DNA of 64,000 nt, taken from NCBI GenBank assembly GCA_903875425.1, contig CAIQWC010000012.1, forward strand, positions 227,094 through 291,093, written 5' to 3'. Position 1 is the stretch's first letter; each line of letters starts with the position of its first letter. Origin of the DNA: an uncultured Actinomycetes bacterium (lineage in GTDB: Bacteria > Actinomycetota > Acidimicrobiia > Acidimicrobiales > RAAP-2). Below, piece after piece: positions 43,986 to 53,480 of the stretch. A program made the translations under genes and the position numbers. Below the pieces are notes generated by a model that saw only the letters and a program-made list of their open reading frames with translations, was not told the DNA's origin and did no database searches.

Positions 43986-45035
43986 TCAGGCGATCGTGAT
44001 GGACTCATCCAAGAAGACATCTTGAACCGAGTGAATGAGCGCCGCGCCTTCATCGATGGGCCGCTGGAAGGCCTTACGCCCTAAAATGAGGCCAGTACCA
44101 CCAGCACGCTTGTTAATCACGGCTGTTCGGACCGCGTCAGCGAGGTCTGACTCGCCTTGGGACTCCCCCCCTGAGTTAATCAAACCGATACGCCCGGCGT
44201 AGCAATTGACAACCTGCCATCGCGTCAAATCGATGGGGTTCTCTGTTGTGAGCTCTGAATACACCCGAGCGTTGGTCTTACCGAACTTCACGGCACCGTA
44301 GCCACCGTTATTCGTCGCCTGCTTCTGCTTGATGATGTCCGCTTGAATGGTGACACCGATGTGGTTGGCTTGGCCGGTTAAGTCGGCCGAGGAGTGGTAG
44401 TCAACACCATCAACGACGAATCCCGGGTTACGCAAGTAGCACCACAAAACCGTAAACATACCGCGCTCATGGGCTTCGGCGAACGCCGCCGAGACTTCTT
44501 GAATCTGTCGGTCGGACTCAGGAGCGCCAAAGTAAATCGTGGCACCCACCCCCGCTGCCCCCATGTCAGAAGCCTGCTTTACTGAGCCGAACGGTACCTG
44601 GTCATAGGTATTGGGAAATTTGAGGAAGTTGTTGTGGTTGAGCTTGACGATGAAGGGCATCTTGTGCACGTAGCGGCGAGAAACCAGACCTAAAACGCCG
44701 AGCGTGGTTGCTACCGCCGAGCAGTCAGCAGCTACCGCGAGGTCAAGAATCTTCCTAGGATCAAAATACATAGGATTGGGCGCGAAGCTAGCCGCAGCGG
44801 AGTGCTCGATACCTTGGTCTACCGGGAGAATCGACAGGTAACCGGTGCCACCAAGCCGACCGTGATTAAAGACTTCACCAAGACTTCGTAATACTTGCGG
44901 TGAGCGGTCTGAGACAGAAAAGACCTCGTCGAGATGATGGGGCCCAGGCAGCGTCAAGTTTTCCTTGGGGAAGGCCGTGGCCTTGTGGTTGAGCAGGCTG
45001 TCTGCCTCGGAACCGAGAAGGTGAGCAATATCCAT
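43986..45035 (-). CDS. Class I fructose-bisphosphate aldolase (DhnA type)
   Basis: 349 residues. It belongs to the DhnA/FbaB class I aldolases. [25 protein letters not shown] and [16 protein letters not shown] are conserved blocks, and the Schiff-base lysine lies in the [15 protein letters not shown] region or its equivalent. It cleaves fructose-1,6-bisphosphate in the cytoplasm, mainly in gluconeogenesis in many bacteria. The gene stands alone, about 97 bases upstream of korA, and may be transcribed with it. Length is normal for the family. Confidence 0.9.
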   Translation of the reverse strand: MDIAHLLGSEADSLLNHKATAFPKENLTLPGPHHLDEVFSVSDRSPQVLRSLGEVFNHGRLGGTGYLSILPVDQGIEHSAAASFAPNPMYFDPRKILDLAVAADCSAVATTLGVLGLVSRRYVHKMPFIVKLNHNNFLKFPNTYDQVPFGSVKQASDMGAAGVGATIYFGAPESDRQIQEVSAAFAEAHERGMFTVLWCYLRNPGFVVDGVDYHSSADLTGQANHIGVTIQADIIKQKQATNNGGYGAVKFGKTNARVYSELTTENPIDLTRWQVVNCYAGRIGLINSGGESQGESDLADAVRTAVINKRAGGTGLILGRKAFQRPIDEGAALIHSVQDVFLDESITIA

Positions 45036-45081
45036 GGCTTGATGTTAGTCCGACGTATTCGCGCGCCGAGGTTGCCGGACG

Positions 45082-46650
45082 TTAAACCTTTTTAATACTG
45101 CGCTGGCGGGGACGAGGGGTCCGTTTCCGCGCTCCAACGCCGAGATCCCGCAGGCGATCCCTCACCCCATAGGCGTCTGGATCAGCGGCATCAACCATCT
45201 CAAAGTACCGCCGAGCTCGAGGAGTCTCGCCGGCTCGGTCGAAGAGATCAGCGAGTGCGAACCACTGACGAACGTGACGGTCGGCCGGTTTACGGCGCGG
45301 CTCCCCCGCGCCATTTGATTCAAGTAACTCGATGGCTTCGCGCAGTTTGCCGCGGTCCGCTATCGACCCAGCCACGACAAGCCGAGCTTCGGCAAGCAAT
45401 TCGGGGTCCGGTGACTCTTGACGCAACAGTTCAAACAAGTCAGTGACGACGCGTACCCGACCCATAGCCCGTGCTGCATCCATCTCAAGCGGGAGGTACT
45501 CAGGCTCGGTGGAGAGTTGACGGTAGCGCTCGAGATGCATACGCGCAATACGCCACTGACCAGAACGGTACGACGACAAGCCGGCGATTTCTCTTATAGC
45601 CGTGACTTCTGGAAGGTCCTGGGCTAGGCGGTTGGCGAGGCGCGCTGCTTCCTCATAACGATTGCGCTCATACGCATCGACTGCTTTTTGCATCTGCTCA
45701 ACACGCTTTTCGCGTTGATATGCGGTCATAGCCACCGCGGCGCGACGGATGGCAGCTGATACGTCACCAGGCAGCGTGATGGCAATCTTGGGTCGCTGCT
45801 CGACACTCTCCTCTACGACGACTTCTTCGTCTTCTTCTAAAATCCACTCGTCTTGAGGGGCGGGAGGCTTGAGCGAGTATTTGGGCTCCGTAAGCGGTGC
45901 GGTATCACGATTAATCGTGGACGCACCGCGTCGAGCCACCGAGCCCCAACTCTTTGGCATGTCGCCACGTTCGCGCGCAGTCCTTGGTTTCGCTTCGAAG
46001 TCCCGACTATCGGCGCGCTCGCTGCGAGGTCCGCGAGCTTGGCCCGATCGATCACTCGAGCGCGGTGGGCCGTCGGGTCTCCCCGAACGGCCTCCGGGGC
46101 GAGCACCTGCGCGAGGTGGGCCGCTTGGCCTGCTCGAGCGTTCTCCCGTGCGAGCGGAGCGAGCATCTCCGGAGCGAGCACCGGCGCGAGCGGGGCCGCT
46201 TGGCCTGCTCGAGCGTTCTCCCGTACGAGCGGAGCGAGCATCTCCGGAGCGAGCACCGGCGCGAGCTGGACGCGAACCACCGGGTCGACCGCCTGCGCGA
46301 GGGCCGCCACTTCGGGCCGGTCGAGCATCGACTGCATCCCGGGGTCGATCTCCGAAATCTTCACGGTGTGTTGTTTTGGCGTAGCTAGAACCCGAATCGC
46401 CAGCGCGAGCGCCCTGGCTCGAGCTACCGGCGCTCCGTGATCCTCGAGGATCCCTGCTGGAGCCGCCTCGTGGGCTCGAAGACCGCGGGGCAGAACCCTT
46501 GCCGGCTCCACGAGGGGCACCGGCGTAGCCACCCGATCCCGGCCGACCAGGAGCGCTGGATTTGCCTCTCGATGAAGCTCGGCCGGTCGAGGATCCTCCG
46601 CGAGGAGACTTTGATGGACGAGAAGCAGGATTGCGAGGGGCTTGTGGCAC
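45082..46650 (-). CDS. TPR-like protein with a repetitive basic N-terminal arm
   Basis: 522 residues. Residues 1-235 form a disordered arm rich in Arg, Gly, Ser, Ala and Pro, with SGDARSARTGERSSRPSGP repeated twice in tandem. Then comes an acidic linker (LEEDEEVVVEES) and, from about residue 300, TPR-like helices (YERNRYEEAARLANRL, GQWRIARMHLERY, ALADLFDRAGETPRARRYF). The tail is basic (KRTPRPRQRSIKK). The TPR half is conserved as an actinobacterial tetratricopeptide family of unknown role, and the RGG-like arm suggests RNA or polyanion binding. It faces the divergent PLDc_N gene. Confidence 0.75.
   Translation of the reverse strand: MPQAPRNPASRPSKSPRGGSSTGRASSRGKSSAPGRPGSGGYAGAPRGAGKGSAPRSSSPRGGSSRDPRGSRSAGSSSQGARAGDSGSSYAKTTHREDFGDRPRDAVDARPARSGGPRAGGRPGGSRPARAGARSGDARSARTGERSSRPSGPARAGARSGDARSARTGERSSRPSGPPRAGARPGGRSGRPDGPPRSSDRSGQARGPRSERADSRDFEAKPRTARERGDMPKSWGSVARRGASTINRDTAPLTEPKYSLKPPAPQDEWILEEDEEVVVEESVEQRPKIAITLPGDVSAAIRRAAVAMTAYQREKRVEQMQKAVDAYERNRYEEAARLANRLAQDLPEVTAIREIAGLSSYRSGQWRIARMHLERYRQLSTEPEYLPLEMDAARAMGRVRVVTDLFELLRQESPDPELLAEARLVVAGSIADRGKLREAIELLESNGAGEPRRKPADRHVRQWFALADLFDRAGETPRARRYFEMVDAADPDAYGVRDRLRDLGVGARKRTPRPRQRSIKKV
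46118..46267. repeat. 75-bp tandem duplication inside the TPR-protein gene
   Basis: Units 46118-46192 and 46193-46267 are nearly identical in the DNA; the first half has one GTG/GTA difference. The units encode two copies of a 25-residue RSG/ARSG-rich block on the minus strand. Third-position identity indicates a recent duplication. Confidence 0.8.
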
Positions 46651-46780
46651 TTGTTGATTCTAAGGCCATTGCCAGGTTCGTCTCACCCGGCCGACCAATG
46701 AACACGGTCATCGCTGCTCGACAGGTAGTTTCGAGTAGAGTTCATTCGTTGCTATCCAACCCTGAAAGGACCCTATTTTT

Positions 46781-47170
46781 ATGATTGGTTCGTCTTATCC
46801 GATCCTCAACTTCTTCTGGACGATGCTTTTCTTCTTCGTCTTTATCCTGTGGATATTCCTGCTTATCCAGGTAATCGTGGACGTATTCCGCAGCCGTGAC
46901 CTTGGCGGTCTCTCCAAGGCTCTGTGGCTGCTGTTCATCATCGTGCTTCCCTTCCTTGGCGTCTTGATCTATCTGATCGCCCGCGGCGGCAAGATGCATC
47001 AGCACCAAGAGGCCGACGCGAAGAACGCTCAGGATGCTTTCAACAATGCAGTCCGTCAAGCCGGCGGTACTTCCGTTGCTGATGAACTTCACAAGCTCAG
47101 CGACCTCAAAGCCAAGGGCGTCTTGAGTGACGCAGAGTTCGAATCCGCAAAGGCCAAGCTCATTAGCTAG
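46781..47170 (+). CDS. PLDc_N and SHOCT membrane protein
   Basis: 129 residues. Two transmembrane helices (FFWTMLFFFVFILWIFLLIQV and ALWLLFIIVLPFLGVLIYLIA) belong to the PLDc_N domain. VFRSRDLGG is the usual connector. A C-terminal SHOCT motif (ELHKLSDLKAKGVLSDAEFE) ends the protein. There is no catalytic phospholipase D motif. Function unknown; such proteins are common in actinobacteria and are thought to be envelope-stress or oligomerisation-linked. The start ATG has GAAAGGA upstream. Confidence 0.85.
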   Translation: MIGSSYPILNFFWTMLFFFVFILWIFLLIQVIVDVFRSRDLGGLSKALWLLFIIVLPFLGVLIYLIARGGKMHQHQEADAKNAQDAFNNAVRQAGGTSVADELHKLSDLKAKGVLSDAEFESAKAKLIS

Positions 47171-47191
47171 CGCTAAGCGAGGTAATCGTGC

Positions 47192-47232
47192 GCAACAACG
47201 CCTGGGTGATTCCTTCACCCGGGCGTTGTTGC
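47192..47232. terminator. Strong hairpin between converging genes
   Basis: Arms at 47192-47209 and 47215-47232 pair over 18 bp with one G/T mismatch around a 5-base loop (TTCCT). It begins 21 bases after the PLDc_N/SHOCT stop and ends 12 bases before the methyltransferase stop. It lacks a clear T run, and is probably a shared bidirectional terminator. Confidence 0.7.
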
Positions 47233-47244
47233 ATTCTGAAATGC

Positions 47245-48054
47245 CTACTTTTTACGGGCGATGAGAGAAAATTCCAGGGGGATCTGCGGTTGTCCTTGAG
47301 GAATTCGCCACCGTTTACTCGCCCCCACCTGCTCGAGCCCCGGCCAACGCTGGTAGGAGATTTCTCCGTACTCTCGAAATTGCTCGATCACTAGTCCTGC
47401 TTTCAAAATGGCCGTGAAAATAGAGCCAAGGTCGTGTGACCATTCCATCGTCGTCATCTCGGACGGCACCTGGTCACTACCCGAATAGTCGTAGGCATCG
47501 GTGAACGCCATGCCTTCATCATGGTGAAAGTACGGCCACGACGCATCAAGCGCGACGGTATCGCTCTTGATGATGTTGAGCAGTGGATGAAACTCAACCA
47601 GATATAGCCGGCCGCCAGGTTTGAGAAGCGACGCGACCACCTCAGCCCAGCGGGACATGTCCGGAAGCCAGGTAAGGGCGCCTATCCCGGTGTAGACGAT
47701 ATCGAAGGTTCTTCCTCTCAGTATGTTCGAAGCATCGTAAAGATCGCCCGTCACGAAGGATGCGTCAAGAGCGAGCCTGCTCGCTAGGTTTCGGGCAACC
47801 TTGAGAGACTTCTCCGAGAAGTCATAGCCCGTTACGCAGGCCCCGAGACGGGCCCAGCTCAGCGTGTCGGTACCGATGTGGCACTGTAAGTGCACCATAT
47901 CGAGACCCGAGACGTCACCTAGGTCGTCAGCCTCGAAGGGACGCAATGAATTCTCACCGGCGATAAAGGCCTCCAGGTCATAGAGTGGCGACGTGGCGTG
48001 AATACCCGCTGCCTGATCCCACCATGCTCGGTTCAACGCTTGATAGTTGGTCAC
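47245..48054 (-). CDS. SAM-dependent class I methyltransferase
   Basis: 269 residues. The SAM-binding motif is VHLQCHIGTDTLSWARLG near residue 54, where the usual G-x-G is replaced by H-x-G-T-D, as in the ubiE/COQ5-like subset with LQCHIG. VTGYDFSEKSLKVAR is the acidic loop, and IVYTGIGALTWLPD with LKPGGRLYLVEFHP follows. The substrate is unknown. It converges on the PLDc_N gene across a strong hairpin and is divergent from the ABC-F gene. Confidence 0.87.
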   Translation of the reverse strand: MTNYQALNRAWWDQAAGIHATSPLYDLEAFIAGENSLRPFEADDLGDVSGLDMVHLQCHIGTDTLSWARLGACVTGYDFSEKSLKVARNLASRLALDASFVTGDLYDASNILRGRTFDIVYTGIGALTWLPDMSRWAEVVASLLKPGGRLYLVEFHPLLNIIKSDTVALDASWPYFHHDEGMAFTDAYDYSGSDQVPSEMTTMEWSHDLGSIFTAILKAGLVIEQFREYGEISYQRWPGLEQVGASKRWRIPQGQPQIPLEFSLIARKK

Positions 48055-48125
48055 CCTTGAATACTCGCATACCGCGCGTCACGCTTGCTGTGGAAGAATG
48101 GTCACTCCCCTAAGGACCTCCCCCC

Positions 48126-49724
48126 ATGATTGCTGGCACCGACCTCACCATAGAAATTGGCTCACGAACCTTGCTCGACAACGGGTCATTTTTGGTCGCC
48201 ACCGGTGAGAAAGTCGGCCTAGTAGGGCGTAATGGAACTGGGAAATCAACGTTGCTCAGCGTTCTTCTCGAACAGGCCGATCCCGAGGTTCACCACCGAG
48301 GCGAACTCAAATCCATGGGGCGAGTCGGCTTCTTGCCCCAGGTGCCGGTTCCCTTGGGTTTGGGAACTGAAGCGCTAGGCCTCTCACACATTCTTTCGGC
48401 TCGTGGCCTTGATCGACTCGACGACGAGTTGAGCTTGGCTCGTCGCGCACTCGAAGAAGATGCGAGCGAGGCCAACATTGAGACCTTTACGCGTATCGAG
48501 GAAGAATATCGAAACGCAGGAGGCTACGACGCGGAGGCAGTCATTGCTCGAATGGCCGACGGTATCGGCCTTCGTCAAGATCTCCTCCTTGATGATATTG
48601 ATGGCCTCTCCGGTGGCCAGCGCCGTCGCGTCGATATTATTCGTTTGTTGTTCCAGTCCCCCGAGATCATGATCTTGGATGAACCCACCAACCACCTTGA
48701 CCTTTCGGCAAAACGCTGGCTCATGGACGAACTTCAAAGTTTTCCTGGCACCATCCTTGTGATCTCCCACGACTTGGATCTCCTCGATAAGGCCATCACG
48801 AAGGTCCTCCACCTCTCCAATAAAAAACTGACGGAGTACAAGGGCAACTACTCAACCTTTCAGCAGCGCCTCGAAGGCGACATCGTGCAACAAGAAAAAC
48901 GATCCGCCGCGGAAGAGAAAGAAATCAAGCGACTCAGTGATTTGGCTAACTCGATGCGTGGCCAAACTGAGAAGCGAGCCAAGACCGCTAAATCGCTTGA
49001 TCGCCGGGCGGCGCGGATCCAAGAAAACCGCACTGAAGTAACCCGGCGAGAAAAAGTTGTTCATTTCAAGCTTCCCGTCCCCGAGCGTTCTGGCACTACT
49101 CCCCTGGAAGTGAGATCCCTCGCGGTTACCTACGGGGACAAGCAGGTGCTCCAACGTGTATCCATGGGCATTGGTCGCGGTGATCGTATTGCCGTTGTTG
49201 GGCGCAATGGCGCTGGCAAATCTTCCCTCTTGCGTTGCATCGCCGGAGTTCAAAATCCAAGTAAGGGAAGTATTGAGTTCGGCAACAACGTGACCGTAGG
49301 ATATTTCGCTCAAGAACACGAGCAGATAGATCTCGATGCCTCCAGCCTCGACAATATCGACGACCGCCAGTTGAAACTCGAATCAGAACGCCGTGCCCTG
49401 CTTGGCGGATTCGGTCTCTCGGGAGCCGCCATGGAGCAAGATGCGGGATCTCTCTCTGGTGGCGAACGGGCGAAGCTGGGACTAGCCATGCTCTCGGCGG
49501 GTGGATGCAACTTGCTGATCTTGGACGAACCTACGAACAACTTGGACCCTGCTTCCGTTGAAGCCGTGGGGGCCATGTTTAGCGCCTGGGAAGGAAGCAT
49601 CATTGTGGTTTCCCATGAGCCCGACTTTGTTATCGCCCTCAAACCAACGCATTGCCTCCGGCTACCCGAGGAGCGATTCGATCTTTGGCGTGACGAAGAT
49701 ATCGACGTTGTCGCTATGCGCTAA
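48126..49724 (+). CDS. ABC-F family ATPase
   Basis: 532 residues with two ATP-binding cassettes and no membrane domain. Cassette 1 has GRNGTGKST, LSGGQRRR and LDEPTNHLD; cassette 2 has GRNGAGKSS, LSGGERAK and LDEPTNNLD. A charged linker (EKEIKRLSDLANSMRGQTEKRAK) lies between them. Proteins of this type bind the ribosomal E site and either act in translation (EttA/Uup) or give antibiotic protection. Nothing in the sequence favours a resistance type. A lipoprotein gene follows after 32 bases. Confidence 0.93.
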   Translation: MIAGTDLTIEIGSRTLLDNGSFLVATGEKVGLVGRNGTGKSTLLSVLLEQADPEVHHRGELKSMGRVGFLPQVPVPLGLGTEALGLSHILSARGLDRLDDELSLARRALEEDASEANIETFTRIEEEYRNAGGYDAEAVIARMADGIGLRQDLLLDDIDGLSGGQRRRVDIIRLLFQSPEIMILDEPTNHLDLSAKRWLMDELQSFPGTILVISHDLDLLDKAITKVLHLSNKKLTEYKGNYSTFQQRLEGDIVQQEKRSAAEEKEIKRLSDLANSMRGQTEKRAKTAKSLDRRAARIQENRTEVTRREKVVHFKLPVPERSGTTPLEVRSLAVTYGDKQVLQRVSMGIGRGDRIAVVGRNGAGKSSLLRCIAGVQNPSKGSIEFGNNVTVGYFAQEHEQIDLDASSLDNIDDRQLKLESERRALLGGFGLSGAAMEQDAGSLSGGERAKLGLAMLSAGGCNLLILDEPTNNLDPASVEAVGAMFSAWEGSIIVVSHEPDFVIALKPTHCLRLPEERFDLWRDEDIDVVAMR

Positions 49725-49756
49725 CGAGAGCGTCTCGGCCTTCTAGGCTCTCAGGT

Positions 49757-50236
49757 ATGCCCCGCTGTCTCAGTACTCCGACTTCGTTGGTCGTGACCGC
49801 CGCGTGTGCGGCTCTCCTTATGGCTTCGTGTGGCAGCCAAGCATCTCAATCGGCGCCACGCTCGACGACTCAAGTATCAGGGATTGTCTGCGCTCAAGCC
49901 ACAGCCGAGTACGCGTCAATTACCAAAACCGAAAACCAGTTAGGCAACACCAGCGCTATGACCGCGGAACTCTATGCAAGCAGAGTCGCCAGCATCGCCA
50001 AGGCGAGCGCCTGGCTCGCTAATCACGCGACGGGGGTCTCCCTTAATGCTCGAAATTTTTGGAGAGTACAAAATTTATCCATGAGTGAGCAAATTACCAA
50101 GGCTGCCAAGAGCGGAACCTCGACCGATGAACTCCTTCAATATTCAAGCACTGCGCAAAACGCTGCGTTCCTACACGATGGGCAACGAGTGATTAGTTTC
50201 TTCGTGGCCGCATGTCCAAGCTTTGCCGCGAAATAA
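49757..50236 (+). CDS. Small unknown lipoprotein
   Basis: 159 residues. The signal peptide ends in a lipobox, LLMASC, at about residue 25, so the mature protein should carry a diacylglyceryl cysteine on the outside of the membrane. The mature part is Ser/Ala/Thr-rich with predicted helices and two further cysteines (GIVCAQATAEYAS and AACPSF), which may form a disulfide. No family recognised. It lies downstream of the ABC-F gene and converges on nrdJ. Confidence 0.75.
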   Translation: MPRCLSTPTSLVVTAACAALLMASCGSQASQSAPRSTTQVSGIVCAQATAEYASITKTENQLGNTSAMTAELYASRVASIAKASAWLANHATGVSLNARNFWRVQNLSMSEQITKAAKSGTSTDELLQYSSTAQNAAFLHDGQRVISFFVAACPSFAAK

Positions 50237-50289
50237 GCGTCGATCGACCTCGGACGCGAGTCCTTACGATCCACCTTCAGCAATGACTT

Positions 50290-50327
50290 CGGCCCCGACC
50301 TCTTGTCTATTCAAGAAGCCGGGGCCG
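50290..50327. terminator. Bidirectional terminator-like hairpin
   Basis: CGGCCCCG pairs with CGGGGCCG, and an inner TCTTG/CAAGA pairing encloses TCTATT. It lies between the converging lipoprotein and nrdJ genes, 53 bases after the lipoprotein stop. No T run is present. Confidence 0.6.
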
Positions 50328-50352
50328 TTAGCCAAGTAACCGTATCGCTTGA

Positions 50353-53157
50353 TCAACTACAGCCAGACGTAGTACCACAACTCGAACACACGTAGCACGA
50401 ACCGGCACGCTGCATCACGTCACCGCAGCTGTAGCAGTAGGGGGCATCGCGCTGTTCGGCGCGGGCGACGGGTGAGGCCGCCGCTGGAGCCGAAGTCAGC
50501 GTGATGGGGGTGGTCTCGATGCCAACGTTGGTCGTTGCCGACTCTTCCACACCCGGCAAGGTGGGCTGCGTACGCTCACCGCTCGACAAGATGCCCAATG
50601 ATTCGCGCTCGTCCACGCCGAGGTAGTCCAGCGCCAAACGGCGGAACATGTAGTCAACGAGACTCGTTGCGATACGCAGATCGGGGTCGTCCGTAATGCC
50701 GGCGGGCTCAAACTTCATGTTTGAGTATTTGCGCACGTAGGTCGAGAGCGGCACGCCATGCTGGAGTCCCAAACTGATGGATATCGAGAAAGCATCCATA
50801 ACGCCAGCCAAGGTAGAACCTTGCTTCGACACCTTGATGAAGACCTCACCGGGTCGACCGTCTTCGTATTCGCCAACCGTTACGTAGCCTTCACAATCCG
50901 CGACGCGGAAACTAAAGGTGTTGGACTGGCGACGGCGAGGTAGACGCTCACGAACGGCTCCCACAAGTACTGGCTCACCCTTCGCAGCCTGAGCTCGTTG
51001 TAACTCAGCCTCGAGCTGGTTAATGCGGGCCTGCAGGTCTGAGGCAACGGTAGGACTTTCCTCTTCATCGTCCTTCTTGGTGGTCGAAAGCGGCTGGCCC
51101 ACCTTGCAGTTGTCTCGGTAGACAGCAACGGCCTTGATGCCGAGCTTCCACGCATCAATGTGGAGCTGCTCGACGTCTTCTACCGAGACATCTTCAGGTA
51201 GGTTCACCGTCTTAGAAATGGCACCGGAAATAAAGGGCTGCACGGCACCCATCATCTTGAGGTGACCCATGAAGTGGATGGTGTTATCACCCATGGAGCA
51301 GGCAAAGACGGGAAGGTGCTCGGCCTTGATGTGCGGTGCACCCAAAATCGACATGTTCTCATTGACGTAGGACACGATCTCTTGGGCCTGCGTTGCGCTG
51401 TAGCCCAACTTAGCGAGCGCACGACTCACTGTCATGTTGACGATGGACATCGTACCGCCACCAACGAGCTTCTTGGTCTTGACCAAACCAAGGTCAGGCT
51501 CAATACCCGTCGTGTCGCAGTCCATCAGCAAGCCAATGGTGCCCGTAGGGGCGAGCACGGTCGCTTGCGCGTTACGCACACCGTTAATCTCAGCGAGCTC
51601 AACGGCGGTATCCCACGACTCTTGCGCGGCCGACAGAATCGTGTCTTCGAGCAACTCTTCGTTGATCTGCGAAGCAGCAGCTTGGTGCTTACGAAGCACA
51701 CGAAGCATCGGCTCGCGGTTTTCGTGAAAGCCCGCGAACGGTCCCATGCGAGAGGCGATCTTTGCGCTTGTGGCGTACGCGTGACCGGTCATTAAAGCGG
51801 TCAAGCCAGCGGCAAGTGCACGACCCTGGTCCGAGTCGTAGGGAAGCCCATTGGCCATGAGCAGCGCACCGATGTTGGCGTAGCCAAGACCGAGCTGACG
51901 GAACTTGATGGTGTTGGTCTCAATGCTCTTCGTTGGGTAATCCGCGTTACCTACGAGGATCTCTTGAGCGGTGAAGACGACCTCAATCGCTGCTTTGTAC
52001 GCCTCAACATCGAAGGTGTCGTCATCGTTGATGAACTTCATCAAGTTCAAACTCGCGAGGTTGCACGCCGAGTTGTCGATGTGCATGTATTCGCTACAAG
52101 GGTTTGATCCGTAGATGCGATCGGTGTTCGAGGCGGTGTGCCAGTCATTGATCGTCGTATCGAACTGCATACCTGGGTCGGCGCACTCCCACGCAGCCTG
52201 AGCGATGTCTCGGAAGAGTTGACGAGCTTTGACAGTACGAACCGGGGCGTGGGTTGAACGCCCCATGAGGTCCCAGTCGGCATCGTCAATCACGGCCTGC
52301 ATAAATTCATCGGTCACTCGAACAGAGTTATTGGCGTTCTGGTACTGAATCGACGTGATGTCCTTGCCATCAAGGCCCATGTCAAAGCCGTTGTCACGCA
52401 GTACGCGAGCCTTCTTTTCTTCGTTTGCCTTGCACCAGATGAAGTCTTCAACGTCGGGGTGGTCGACGTCCAAGATGACCATCTTGGCGGCGCGCCGGGT
52501 CTTGCCACCAGACTTGATGGTGCCCGCGGATGAGTCAGCACCTCGCATAAAACTCACGGGTCCCGAAGCGGTGCCTCCTCCCTTCAAGAGCTCCGCGGAG
52601 GAGCGAATGCGTGACAGGTTGACGCCAGCTCCCGAGCCGCCCTTGAAGATCACACCCTCTTCGGTGTACCAGTTCAGAATCGAATCCATCGAGTCCTCCA
52701 CCGACAAGATGAAGCACGCAGAGGCCTGCTGGGGAACACCGGGGACGCCAATGTTGAACCAAACGGGAGAGTTGAAGGCGGCCTTCTGGTGGATGATGAG
52801 GTGCTTGAGTTCAAGGTTAAAGATCTTGGCTTCGTGCTCATCAGCGAAGTAGCCATCCTTCATGCCCCACATGGTGATCGTGTCAGCGACGCGATCAGCA
52901 ACCTGCTTGAGGGAAGTCTCACGCTCTGCGGTGCCGAGGGTTCCGCGGAAGTACTTCTGAGCCAAAATGTTGGTCGCGTTTACGCTCCACGTCGAAGGAA
53001 CTTCTACGCCGAGTTGCTCGAAGGCGACCGTGCCATCGCGATAGTTAGTGATGCGTGAATCACGCAGTTCCCACGTCACCTCGCTGTAAGGGTGAACCCC
53101 TTCTGTCGTGAAGTGTCGCCGAATGCCGATCTCTGTGCCCTGCGATGCGATTGCCAT
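50353..53157 (-). CDS. nrdJ: Adenosylcobalamin-dependent (class II) ribonucleotide reductase
   Basis: 934 residues, typical of actinobacterial NrdJ. Residues near 130 hold FNSPVWFNIGVPG and ASACFILSVEDSMDS with an active-site Cys. SNPCSEYMH carries the second site Cys, and LMDCDTTGIEPD is a further block. The C-terminal zinc-ribbon-like tail has CYSCGDV and CYVCSSCGTTSGC, which supplies the electron-transfer cysteines. It reduces ribonucleotides to deoxyribonucleotides using cobalamin and works with or without oxygen. Two NrdR boxes sit in its promoter. No class I genes (nrdAB) occur in the window. Confidence 0.96.
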   Translation of the reverse strand: MAIASQGTEIGIRRHFTTEGVHPYSEVTWELRDSRITNYRDGTVAFEQLGVEVPSTWSVNATNILAQKYFRGTLGTAERETSLKQVADRVADTITMWGMKDGYFADEHEAKIFNLELKHLIIHQKAAFNSPVWFNIGVPGVPQQASACFILSVEDSMDSILNWYTEEGVIFKGGSGAGVNLSRIRSSAELLKGGGTASGPVSFMRGADSSAGTIKSGGKTRRAAKMVILDVDHPDVEDFIWCKANEEKKARVLRDNGFDMGLDGKDITSIQYQNANNSVRVTDEFMQAVIDDADWDLMGRSTHAPVRTVKARQLFRDIAQAAWECADPGMQFDTTINDWHTASNTDRIYGSNPCSEYMHIDNSACNLASLNLMKFINDDDTFDVEAYKAAIEVVFTAQEILVGNADYPTKSIETNTIKFRQLGLGYANIGALLMANGLPYDSDQGRALAAGLTALMTGHAYATSAKIASRMGPFAGFHENREPMLRVLRKHQAAASQINEELLEDTILSAAQESWDTAVELAEINGVRNAQATVLAPTGTIGLLMDCDTTGIEPDLGLVKTKKLVGGGTMSIVNMTVSRALAKLGYSATQAQEIVSYVNENMSILGAPHIKAEHLPVFACSMGDNTIHFMGHLKMMGAVQPFISGAISKTVNLPEDVSVEDVEQLHIDAWKLGIKAVAVYRDNCKVGQPLSTTKKDDEEESPTVASDLQARINQLEAELQRAQAAKGEPVLVGAVRERLPRRRQSNTFSFRVADCEGYVTVGEYEDGRPGEVFIKVSKQGSTLAGVMDAFSISISLGLQHGVPLSTYVRKYSNMKFEPAGITDDPDLRIATSLVDYMFRRLALDYLGVDERESLGILSSGERTQPTLPGVEESATTNVGIETTPITLTSAPAAASPVARAEQRDAPYCYSCGDVMQRAGSCYVCSSCGTTSGCS

Positions 53158-53250
53158 GATGTGTTCTCCCTGCGATAACGATGTGGACTCAAAACTGTCG
53201 GCTGCGCAGTAATCCCTTGGATTCTGCTCCCCTCCCCCATGCCTTTTCGA

Positions 53251-53280
53251 TTCACAACCACAACATGTTGTGGTTGTGAA
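53251..53280. promoter_or_regulatory. NrdR box 1 before nrdJ (perfect 30-bp palindrome)
   Basis: A perfect 30-bp palindrome with the core CCACAACATGTTGTGG at 53258-53273. The core is the same as in the nrdR box at 24590 except for one central base. It lies between the predicted start of transcription and the nrdJ start codon. Confidence 0.82.
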
Positions 53281-53288
53281 TTAAACGA

Positions 53289-53304
53289 TCACAAGATGGG
53301 GTAT
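53289..53304. promoter_or_regulatory. NrdR box 2 before nrdJ (degenerate)
   Basis: TCACAAGATGGGGTAT keeps the CACAAGATG half of the box and is degenerate in the other half. Its centre is 31 bp from that of box 1, which is the usual spacing of paired NrdR boxes on one face of the helix. It overlaps the end of the predicted -10 element. Confidence 0.6.
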
Positions 53305-53333
53305 ATCTAACCACTTCTAGCGAGATCTGTCAA
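53304..53333 (-). promoter_or_regulatory. Predicted nrdJ promoter
   Basis: On the minus strand TTGACA (53333-53328) is followed after 18 bases by TAGATA (53309-53304). NrdR box 2 begins at the -10 element and box 1 follows downstream, so bound NrdR would block RNA polymerase. The rest of 53158-53480 carries no gene. Confidence 0.55.
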
Positions 53334-53480
53334 CGATTTCGAGAATGCAAAAAGCCTGATCAAAGGCTATGTGGGAAAAGTTCTCCTCAGGTTTTTTATC
53401 CCAAAAAATCTTGGGCGCCAGAAGTGCTCGAGCTCGAATCGTAAGGGCCATTGAGACAGGGACACTGGGGGCTCGAAGCC

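Noticed and set aside
45853..46440. Several long plus-strand frames opposite the TPR-protein arm
   Set aside because: They arise from the repetitive Arg/Gly/Ser-rich coding DNA of the minus strand; the downstream TPR half supports the minus-strand gene.
53158..53480. Possible cobalamin riboswitch before nrdJ
   Set aside because: No B12-box-like element is seen; the region is explained by the promoter and the NrdR boxes.
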